Source: Arachnopeziza araneosa
Taxonomy: Eukaryota > Ascomycota > Leotiomycetes > Helotiales > Arachnopezizaceae
NCBI GenBank assembly: GCA_003988855.1
Contig: QYAI01000032.1
Span: 1 to 64,000, forward strand
DNA: 64,000 nucleotides
Direction: 5' to 3'
Shown here piece by piece: positions 1-9,833 of the stretch. The position numbers were made by a program, and so were the translations under genes. The notes below the pieces were generated by a model. That model had not been told where the DNA came from. It ran no database searches and saw only the letters and a program-made list of their open reading frames with translations. Positions within the stretch are counted from its first letter, which is position 1. Every line of letters starts with the position of its first letter.

Positions 1-1709
1 ACACAAACTACACATGCGTGGTGCACGTGTTGCTACAGGAGGCTCGATTTGCTCAGGTGCCTCGATTTCTTGCTCTACCTCAGTTATTTGGCCTCTCTGA
101 GCCTCCTGAACCTCTCCAGCACGTAGAACACCTCCTTTGCCTACATAAGACCTCTTCTTTTGCCTCTTCTTTTGTACTCTCTTATTAGCAGCTTGTGCCT
201 TGTGCCACTCAGCCTTGAAGATTGTTGAGTTGTGCATAGCTGTTTTGCAGCTTTTAATAACTTGATTTAAGGCTTGAATAAGAGGACTAGGAGGACTCTC
301 TGCACGATACCGAATAAGAGTCTGAAGAGACTTGCTTTGAAGCTCTAATTCAGCTATATTATGTGGTGTTTCTGGAATCCAAGAGCCAGAGGCTGTAGGA
401 GGCCGAGGAGGAGAGGGGGTCTGTAGCTGAATCTGCAGACGTGCTAGAACTTCTTCTGAATTGAAAGGAACTAGGCTAGTTGCTCTAAAGCCACTTCGAA
501 TTGTACCTGGGCTATATGTAGCTGTACGAGCCTGCATATATAGCTCTAGAAAGTCGTCCTTGTCTACATGGTTTATTCCGGCTCGCATTTGCTCTTGTAC
601 AACTAAGCTGTACGAGCGTTTTAAGACCGAAAAGCAAGACACATCAAGAGGCTGCAATATATGAGAGGAGTGAGGAGGCATGCACAGTACAATAATTGAC
701 TGCTGTGAGCAATACTGGTCGAATTCAGCCGTGACGTGGCTTCCGTGGCCGTCTAGAATTAAGAGTCGATATTTTCCAACCGTGTCTTGTGTACTAGGTC
801 CAAAGAGAGTCTTAAGCTAGAGAAGGCCTAATTCGTCTGTTGTCCAGCTATTCTCACTGACTCCAACAAGCCAGTCAGGTGGCAAGTCCTTGTACTAGCT
901 GCACTAGTGCAGCTGGCCTTTAAATATAATCATTGGAGAAAGAACGTGCCCAGTAGACCGAACTGACTCAATAACTGTAACCCACTCTCTGTTTCCAGGC
1001 TAAATTGAAACTGCACGAGCCTTTTCTGCAGAGGTAACAACCTTAGCTGTAGAGATAACTCCCATCTGAAACCCAGTCTCGTCAAAGTTATATATATCCT
1101 CGTTTGCAATTCCATATTTTGCAATTGTGTTCTGCACAAGCCGAAACCAAGCTCGTATAATCTCAGGATCTTCAGATTTAGCTCTCTGGTAGTCGTACTT
1201 TCTGTTACGAGATTATTCACTCTCACATGATTCACTATCACATGACTGTCACATGCGACAATCATGTGACTTAGCTAGGCGGATATGAAATAGCCGCTCT
1301 CCATAGAATCAAGAATCCATCCTTTTACAACCCCTTTTGGTTCCCACCACTTTCGATTATATCGTGATTCGATCTCAGAGCGTCGACTTATAAAGCGAGA
1401 GATCCACAGCTAGCCTAGTTGAGGTCGTACGCTATCTGAGTTCTGAACGCGTTCTGCAAGCAATAACTCGGCCATCTGGCGAACTAAGGCTTGTGTAGAA
1501 GGTATGCCACGTGTATCGAGATCTAATATCCACTCTACGAGCGCGTTTTCTTCTGTCAAGGTAATTTTTCGTTGTAAAGAGGTAAAATCGGCTCGAGAGG
1601 GTCTCCCTAGGCTTCTTCGATATAGAGTCGATTGAGGAACGTCGTACGCACGTGCAGCTGCAAATAAACTTCGAAATTGGCCTGATCCATAGGCATGAAG
1701 GGCTAGCAC
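1..1709 (-). pseudogene. Decayed Fot1/pogo-type DDE transposase (partial, 3' end beyond window)
   Basis: Reading the minus strand gives a pogo/Fot1-type transposase. It starts with a psq/CENP-B-like helix-turn-helix (SGQFRSLFAAARAYDVPQST) and continues with the DDE core: NFDETGF near 1080, LLILDGHGSH near 745 and HSSHILQPLDV near 655. The charged C-terminal tail runs to a CSLC at the window edge, probably the start of the zinc knuckle usual in this family. The frame is broken by five stops, all TAG (1410-1412, 1000-1002, 904-906, 895-897, 817-819). There is no ATG at the expected start: the frame opens after a TAA with an ATA codon at about 1730. About 150 bp (1203-1354) of sequence that does not fit the family lies between the residues RK and YDYQRAK. 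The element is inactive. I could not place its terminal inverted repeats with confidence. Confidence 0.85.
1203..1354. repeat. Small insertion inside the transposase relic
   Basis: The transposase homology jumps from RYNRK (codons ending near 1350) to YDYQRAK (starting near 1200). The intervening sequence is flanked by the direct repeat GAAAG (CTTTC on the plus strand at 1198-1202 and 1350-1354), which would fit a 5-bp target duplication. The insert holds an 8-bp inverted repeat GTCACATG/CATGTGAC and several further CATGTGA copies. It could also be a rearranged piece of a related element. Confidence 0.4.
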
Positions 1710-2342
1710 AACTCGGCCCTCAGTTTGGGCTATTTAGAGCTGTAGTTGTGGAGCAATTCGTGTTTGAATCCGAAGTAGAGGGGTGGTGGCAAGGATTCCT
1801 AGTCGCGTAGTGATATTAGTCACTTAGTGATAGACTACGTTATCTTATTGGACCTCAAAACGGATGAACCGTAACCCTGACTTTCAAGATTTCGATGCCG
1901 CGTATCCTGTGGCACAATCTTCTCTTTCTACTTCGATTCTTTAATGTCAGATTGGCAACAGACAATAAATAGCCACCTCAGGTAGCTGTGGATGCCTCGG
2001 AATATGACGTAGATCAGAGCACAAAAGAGGGGCCACCAATATTCACACGACATACTTATTCTTACCTACCTACTTTTACAAGTGTCCGTGGCTCGTTAGC
2101 CCTGTAGAAGGCCACCCACCCATTTTCTCCTTCCTTCCCCCATTGAATTGCTTTCTGGCCCTCAGGGCCGAGAAAAATCTGTCCAAAATTTGATGCAGCT
2201 GATTCGCACAGTCGCTTATTGGTTGTTGATCTGCTCAGGGCCATCGATCTCACACCACGTTTGCCACCTGTCGCACCAAGAAACGAACTCAAAAACTCAA
2301 GCTTCTTCGGTCATCCAAACGATAACACATTACTCTCAGAAA
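1710..2342. other. Transposon flank and 5' region of the acyltransferase gene
   Basis: No gene is seen. The part near 1800-1845 holds short inverted motifs around TAGTGATA and may contain the transposon end, but no convincing terminal repeat pair can be matched because the other end lies outside the window. The rest (1860-2342) is the presumed promoter and leader of the downstream gene. An in-frame upstream ATG near 2193 would add about 50 residues but gives an unlikely N-terminus. Confidence 0.4.
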
Positions 2343-4965
2343 ATGGCACGTTTATCTTCTACAAATGCTGCCTCTGTGCCATCTTCCCGGATTTCATCCA
2401 TTGACGATATGTCACAGTTAGTTGGACAATTGTCTTCAGATAGTATCGCAAATCTCAAAGCAGACGTTTCCTATCCATCCATCGACCCTTCCAATCCTTC
2501 AAGATCGTTGAAAGCTGTTCTTGAGGCAGCCACTGGATCACGTAGGAGTAGCTCTGGAGACATCACTTCAGAAAGTGCTAGTGACGAAGACTACGATGCT
2601 CTGAAACATGACCCTAAGACTGTTGTTACTGGAGGGAAAGGCGGTGGTTTCTCCCCTGACCAGAACGGAAGTATCTCGTCCAAAGAAACAAAGGGTCCAA
2701 GCAGGCCAGGCCCGGCTCGCCTCAAGAGCATCCCTGTGACGTTGAATAAACTTAAGGAAAAAGGACAGTATATACTCACAGCAGATGACGAAGCTTTAAG
2801 AGAAATATTGAAAGACGGGATTGAGAGGGTGAGCATCTTAAATCTTTCAATGTCGAATGTCTCTTACATGTCACCCTGTAGGAAAACAACCCGGCTGCTG
2901 CAAAGAAACGCCGTGGCAAATTCAGCGATTTGGTGTTCACCAGACAATTTACAGCATTTGACCGGAACAATGTAGACAGTGCAGACTCTCCCTTCCACGG
3001 TTTCTTCAACCTCTTCTGGCTAGGAACAGGAATCTATTGCTTGAGACTCTATGCCGAGAATTATAGAGTCCATGGAAATCTAGGGAGTAACGAAATCATA
3101 GCCCTAATGTTTCGTAGAGATGTACGTAAATTTCTCTCTCTTCTAACTTCTACCCTGCCATTGTTTAACTTCATACCGAAACCGAGAAGTTGTAAATAGT
3201 ATCCTTAAACTTGGACTCAACAAGTCAACCTGCCTGCTTATAAATTTTCGCTCTCCATTTTGTTGTAACTTACCATAATATATCAAGTCGAATGCCGCGG
3301 TTCGAGTAGATTTACTGTTGCATTTTGTCTCCAACTTTTCGTCTTATTCAATAAAGATGCTGACGGAGTTGACAAGGTCTTAGTTCTTGGGATCTCGGAT
3401 GGAGTCATGGTGGCTGCCACAGGTTTCGGCCTCGTTTTTCAACAATTATTATTCCGGGGCAATTTAAGCTGGAATAAAGAGGGCTGGATAATCCAGAGCG
3501 GCTGGGAAGCACTTTATATCATTTCTGTAATTTCTTGGACGCTCTTCCGTGAATGGCCGTGGTCTCATACAGGTAAGGATTTGCATACTATGTTGCAATT
3601 TACCCTGCTCGGATACTAATTTGCTTTCAAGTATTCTTTGTTTTACATGGTCTTGTCATGCTTATGAAACAGCACTCTTTCGCCTTCTACAACGGTCACT
3701 TATCGGAAGAATATAAACTGCGAGCTGTTCTTCAGCGCAAATTGAAACAACTTGAGAAAATTTCGACTGTGACCACACCATCTACCACTGAACCTAAGGT
3801 GTCCTCGTTGTCAACCTCATATCTCAACAAAAAACCTACAGCCAGCGACCTGAATCGCCGTCGCCAGAGTTACATTGGCCTCATTGATGAAGGAACGTCC
3901 AATATCTCCCAGGTAGCAGCTGCTATAGAGTCCGGTGAACCTTTGGACGTCGAACAGGTTCAGACCTTTGAGCGAATACTTAAATGGGAATGTGAAGCCC
4001 TCACAGAAGAACTAAAAGGACGATCAACTACAAGTGCAAACTTTTACCCCATAAATTTGACACTGGCAAATCATTACGAATATATTGTGCTACCTACCCT
4101 TGTGTACGAGTTAGAATACCCGCGATCTGACCGAATCAACTGGTGGTACGTCATTGAAAAGGGCATCGCTGTCTTTGGTATATTTGTTATCATGAACTTG
4201 GTCTCGCAAACTTTCATTTACCCTGTTGTAGTGAGAACTATCGAGATGAAAGAAGCTGGACTACCCCTTCAGAACCGATTAACTGCTTTTCCATGGATTT
4301 TGTCAGATCTGATATTTCCGTTTATGACGGAGTATATGTTGGTAAGTATTCACAGCTTGCTAAACAATGACAACTAATAGAACTCAATAGGCTTGGTACG
4401 TGATCTGGGAATGTATCTTGAATGTCTTAGCCGAGATTACCTACTTCGCGGATCGTGGGTTCTACGCTGATTGGTGGAACTCGACAAGTTGGGATCAATT
4501 TGCTCGTGACTGGAATCGGCCCGTTCATAATTTCCTTCTGAGGCATGTTTATCATTCGTCGATCTCATCGATGAAGGTTAACAAGTACACGGCAACACTA
4601 ATCACCTTCTTCCTCAGCGCCTGTGTCCACGAGCTTGTTATGTATGTTTACTCTTCACTATTCATCTAGGCACTTTAAGATGCATGACAAGTTTTCACTT
4701 TGGCCGGACCTTGCCCTCAGAGCTGGGAATACTATTGGATTTTGAGACTTTTCCATTGAGTAGCATTATGCTGACTTGGAATAGGTGGTGTTTATTCAAG
4801 AAGCTACGTGGTTACCTCCTCTGCCTCCAGATGTTCCAGATCCCCCTCGTCTCATTAAGCCGTACTAAATGGTTGAAGGGAAGATCTACTTTGGGGAACT
4901 TGATTTTCTGGATTGGTATTCTTACGGGACCTAGTCTTTTATGCAGCCTGTATTTGATCATATGA
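2343..4965 (+). CDS. Sterol O-acyltransferase / DGAT1-type MBOAT acyltransferase (ARE family)
   Basis: This is an ER-membrane enzyme that transfers fatty acyl groups from acyl-CoA to sterol or diacylglycerol to make neutral storage lipids. My model has six exons: 2343-2828, 2882-3121, 3377-3572, 3632-4341, 4391-4641 and 4785-4965. They join in frame to 687 aa. The first ~190 residues are a low-complexity, Ser-rich cytosolic tail. The MBOAT core follows, with MKQHSFAFYNGHLSE, FYADWWN and the CVHELVM segment carrying the catalytic His; several hydrophobic segments are visible. CVHELVM is interrupted by intron 5 after the AT of the Met codon. Intron 2 (255 nt) is long for this gene and its acceptor is the least certain junction. 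Yeast Are1/Are2 and DGAT1 share these motifs, so substrate (sterol or DAG) cannot be settled here; the N-terminal length favours the Are type. Confidence 0.9.
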
Positions 4966-5705
4966 TACGGGCAAGGCGCTCAATATCAAGATTGGAGAAT
5001 ATCTTTCGAAGGAGGAGCTACGGCTACATTGGCTCAGGAAGGGAAATTGAGGCTATTTGACCAAAGCATAGTCAACCTCGGAGTTTACGCAGATACCCTG
5101 TATTCACTAAACGTTAATCCTTAATGACAGATGCACAATCGTTGTTTTTCATAGTTCCAAAGTCTATCTTAGAATATAATGCCTGCGCTTAGTAGATAGA
5201 TGAGGCCGAGCATATCTATGTGAGATCAGCTTGATGTCCTGCATTTGCTTGGGTGGTGTATCAAAGTAAGCTACGCGACTACTTTTCAATCTCGAGTCAG
5301 CTGATGAAACTAAGGTCAAGAGGCTCTCAGACGTTGCAAGAGCGGCGAAATAAGCGAAAACACCCCTATCGTGCACGGCCCACATGTTACGAGTTATGTC
5401 ATTCCAAACGTCAAATTAAATAGGCACAAACCCAAACATCAACACATCGCAAGCTCTTGTTGAGCTAGATTGATTTGAATAGATTCTATCTCACCTATTC
5501 ATTCCGCTCCGTAGCTGTGTTTATTGTGCAGCATGTAGCATTCACTATCTTACCTGAAGTTTCTAGAAAACCCGTCAAATTGGCTGGCTATAAATTGCTC
5601 TCGCGTGTATTCAAACACGTTCCTGACAACCTCCGGAAATCTGCGGCGGTCTTCAACTGGAGTCACAAGAAGGGCGCGGCCGGTCGATTTGGCCGTGCCA
5701 TAAGA
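4966..5705. other. Intergenic region between acyltransferase and DDHD phospholipase genes
   Basis: No coding sequence is supported. The region should hold the 3' UTR of the upstream gene and the promoter of the downstream one. A frame open from about 5475 runs into the DDHD coding sequence but has no ATG before 5706, so I treat it as leader sequence. Confidence 0.5.
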
Positions 5706-8700
5706 ATGGACCCCGCGCCTGACAATGAGTCGGAGAAACCTCAAACGTCCTACCTGCAAGCCATTTCATCATGGGGAAACTCCCGTTCATCCACACCAAA
5801 AACTACGCAAGGCGTCCCTGGTGAGGGATCTGGTCTTAAGAACCAACACTGGGGAGATCATAATCAACACTGGTATGGATTGAGCTCGAAGAAATATCCG
5901 CCAGATTGCCCAACAATCAATGTAAAATGGTTTTACGCAGTTGATGTAGGTCGAAGTACGAATCATCTCAACAATGCTGACGCGTAAACCCGCAGGTTCC
6001 CAAAAGAAAACCGAAGCCTCTGAACAAGAACCAAGAAGATGTGAAACTAGTTGCGCCAAAGAAATTTGTAACCTTTTCGGAGAACGACTCCCAATCAATT
6101 GAAACGGCTTATCAGAAGCTCGTCGATGAATATAATGACAATCCCAATATGGACATGCACATGAAGACAAAAAGCGGTGGGAGTTTGTCCTCGTCGGCCA
6201 TAGGTAGAAAATCGAATACTAGTATCACCGAGGATGAACGTGGAAAGGTTCAAGTGCCGGTTCAGGAAGACTTTTTGTTCGATGTTGATATTGAAAAACG
6301 GGAGTAGGAGCCCCTGAGAGTCATTCCCTATTCCGGCTTGATTTATAAATCCTGAAGTTCTTCCACTCAATATCTAAATCGTGTACGGTTGAGACGGGTA
6401 ATGCTAACACCGGCTCTTCTCAGGCTTGCCCCGGTTTACTGGCTCGGGCCCATCTATGACGTGAGAAGAGGTCTATGGTTTTACATGGAGGGTTCGACGT
6501 TACGTCCATGCGAGGAGAGACTGTCTGCCCAACTCGAGGAAGGGTATTTAAAATTTCAGCCGTGGAAATACTCCCAAAGCTCGGAAAAGTCCTATATGAA
6601 GTCAGCAAGGCCAGGAGATGAGGTCCGGTCAGTTTGTTGCTCTGTTAATATTTTTATATTGAGAAGCTAGCACAACTTTTTCGCTTCTAAAACGTTTTGT
6701 CAAAATTAATACTGATCTACTCATCTACTGATAGCTCTAAGCGGTTTTCTACATCGGAAGCACTTACACGAGATCAATCAGATTCGGTTGATGTGACCCC
6801 TAAGGCATCGGTAGAAAATTTGGGGGCTGCTAACAAACAGGGTCTAGAAGATGTTCCCAAAAATCAAAGTGATGCGACTGCTAGTACACAACAACCTCAA
6901 TCGTATCGACTTTTCGGCAACTGGATGAATTCAACTGTGACATATCAAGACTCAACAGTGGCTTGGCTTTCTGCAGATAGTATTATGTCTAGGGTTTCTA
7001 GCACTGTCTATCAGAAGTTTGCAGGAGGAGTCTACCTAGGTGGTGTAAAATTGGTGAGAGGATATGAGACTGGAAAACCAAAAGAGTCGATAGTCGATAA
7101 AGCTCCAGCTACGCCTATTACAGCAGGCACCAAACTCTCAAGCATTCCGTCGACATTGCAACTTGACGAGAAACAATCTAAGTTGCTCAAAAGAAGATCT
7201 GCACCTCCAAGTACCTCACACCCCGACTCCGAATCTATCATGAAGGAGTCTATGAAGACCGCTATACCATTATTGGGAACCGAGAACAATGAAGAAATAG
7301 AGATAGAAGTCATCAGAAAACGGGAGGAAAAGGAGTTCGAAAACGACTATAAGGATGTTGCCGGAGACATTCAGAGTCGACAGATCTCGCATCTTCTCCT
7401 AATTACCCACGGGATTGGTCAGAAACTGGGGCTCAAGACAGAACAAGTCAACTTTATTGGAGACGTGAATGCTTTGAGACATAATCTCAAGAACGTCTAT
7501 GGTAAGGCCGCACATTTCATATCACTTCTCGAATTTCGCCTGCTCGAACTTAAAGCTCCTCTCTTCCTGTTCAATCTTCAGCTTCCACCAAAATTTGACG
7601 CTAAATTTTTTTAGAAAGCTCCGCAGACCTCCAGGCTCTAAACGCTGAAATCGACAAGCTTCCCAAAAACTCCCGTGTCCAGGTATTGCCGATTTGCTGG
7701 CGCCACGAACTCGCATTTCCGAAAAGAGCTGCAGGGCAAACTCGCGATCTTGGAGATGCTTTTGCTGAGGAGGAAGATTACCCATCTCTTGAAGACATTA
7801 CCATCGAAGGTGTACCATTTGTTAGATCTCTCATAACAGACCTGGGTAAGCCTGAGACTATTCACTGATTTTAAATCCCTATTTGCTAATAGTCATTACA
7901 GCCCTCGATATTCTATTGTAGATTCTTTCCCTCACTCCTTCCTACGTCCTAGGCAGCCTCATCACAACTGACCTCGAGCAGATACCAAAGCGCATACCGA
8001 GAGCATATTTGTGACATTGTTCTTGCAGAATGTAACCGCATTTATCATTTGTTCTGTGAACGCAATTCTGAGTTTAAAGCTAAAGGCAAAGTTAGTTTGA
8101 TAGGGCATTCTTTGGGTTCGGGTAAGTCTGAAATCTCTGCTTCGGTAAGCAATTAATAGATCTAATCGTATCTCGTTTTCACAGCTATTCTATTCGATAT
8201 TCTATCAAGGCAGAAAGAAAATAAGCACCCTAATTTATCTTCTGCTCACACAAGGCACCGGGGAGCTGGGACAGCTAAAAGTACAGCTAAAGATATGGAT
8301 TTTGACTTCAAAGTCGAGGACTTCTACTGTTTAGGATCTCCCATCGGTCTCTTCCAGATGCTAAAAGGAAGAAATATATTGGCACGACATTCGAGAGAAG
8401 ACGCCATCCCAGCTGAAAGCCCGATGGACCCGGACATGCAAGATCCGTTTTCGAGGTTTTCTTCTGGAGAACATATTTCTAGCGTTACAGGGCTGCCCAC
8501 AACAGTCTCGTCTCCTAAAGTTGAACAACTGTATAATATCTTTCATCCGTCGGATCCCATCGCATATCGGTTGGAGCCCTTGATTTCGCAAGCAATGTCT
8601 TCAATGAAACCACAGCTTCTTCCATATACCAAAAAGACAATATCTGCTAGTGTTAGTGGAATTGGGACGAAGATAAACCAGAGTGTTAGTGGTATGTGGT

Positions 8701-9356
8701 CGAGTCTGAGCGCGGGACTAGCAACCAGCCTGCTAAACAGATCTCTCGGACTCACTGCTGAGGACGTGGCTCGAATCGAAACAGCAGCTCCCGCGAAGGC
8801 CTCTCCCCAGTCAATAGGGGCGGGTACCAATATTTCAGCTGGCGGGGTGATACCAACACTCGAAAGACAAAACACTCTGGAGAAACAGACCAAACTTGCT
8901 GAGGAAACAGCAGCTGGCGATCGTGAAGGTACTAGATCACCGCCGGCAACTCTGATTGATGGCGAGATTGAAACGCTGTTCTCTGGGTTTCAGAATCGAC
9001 AGGAAAATCATAAAGATGGTTCTGATGAGGTCAAATGGTCTGAGACTGAGGAAAACGCTAGCAAGTTGCACAGAGAAGAAGCGAAAATCCGTGCACTAAA
9101 TAGGAATGGTAGAGTCGACTACAGTATCCAAGAGCAAGTTTTTTGGGGCAGCCTTAAATCATAGTCCTTTACTGACAGCCTCCAGAAGTGTTTTGGATTT
9201 TAATCCAATCAACACCATCGCGTCACATCTGAGTTATTGGACCGATGAGGGTAGGTTTAAATGCTCCCCCTGAGGCGACTAGTACTGATAAATGGTTTAG
9301 ATGTGGCGCACTTTATGATGTCTCAGCTTCTCTCAAGGAACAGAAATTCTACATAA
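5706..9356 (+). CDS. DDHD-domain phospholipase A1 (PA-PLA1/Sec23-interacting family)
   Basis: A predicted intracellular phospholipase acting at ER/Golgi or mitochondrial membranes. My ten-exon model is 5706-5945, 5996-6303, 6424-6627, 6735-7501, 7615-7845, 7902-7917, 7982-8121, 8185-9133, 9186-9250 and 9301-9356, giving 991 aa. The N-terminus resembles the WWE-like region of the family (HWYGL...VKWFYAVD). LLLITHGIGQ and the lipase elbow VSLIGHSLGS (Ser nucleophile) follow. The DDHD domain starts at about DFKVEDFYCLGSPIGLFQ and ends in NGRVDYSIQE and ASHLSYWTDEDV. Exon 6 is only 16 nt yet restores the conserved ALDILLYQSAYREHI. Intron 8 starts with GCAAGT instead of GT. The start is the first ATG in the open frame. 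Confidence 0.9.
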
Positions 9357-9833
9357 AGAGGAGTGTAAGCAAACACCACTAGTGTAGTTGGTGTGACAGC
9401 ATGAAACTTTTCCTCTTGCTAAATGTACATCTCGGACTATTGAGAAGGTGTCTCCTCGTTCTAGTTCCATCACTGTATCTCATATTACCTAAGCTTTCCC
9501 GGCAGCCCGCAAACGCCATTGAACAGTCCAGTCAGTTTGCTGTTGCCCACAAGAATGCCATCTAAGTTGAGGAGTGATCAGATAGCCATCCATGTGAACA
9601 TCCATGGGGATTAAAAATATTTTCTTCTTGGTGCTCGGGTAAGCAGCTCTAAATATAACTGAGAGAGAAAGCTTTCCTGGCTGATTTAGAGGTAAAGAGC
9701 TCGATGTCCGAGATAGTGAAAGTTAGTATGTCAAGGTTGAATAACATCTATTTGGCTAATAAGGAGCTCCGTTGCGTATGGAACTGTTGCCACTTGATCA
9801 TTAGGACCTAAATGATATCAAATCATATCAGGG
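9357..9833. other. Convergent intergenic region
   Basis: This lies between the stop codons of the DDHD phospholipase (+) and the MFS transporter (-). No open frame of note is seen; it presumably holds both 3' UTRs. Confidence 0.5.

Noticed and set aside
930..1265. 111-codon minus-strand frame as a gene
   Set aside because: It overlaps the transposase relic in another frame. The transposase frame carries the recognisable catalytic motifs.
3122..3376. Whether the 255-nt acyltransferase intron is another introner copy
   Set aside because: Only the branch-like ATGCTGAC near its end resembles the introner family; the other conserved blocks are absent.
6304..6423. DDHD intron 2 as a degenerate introner copy
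   Set aside because: The 3' end (AATGCTAACACCGG) resembles the family, but the middle blocks are missing and the length is 120 nt.
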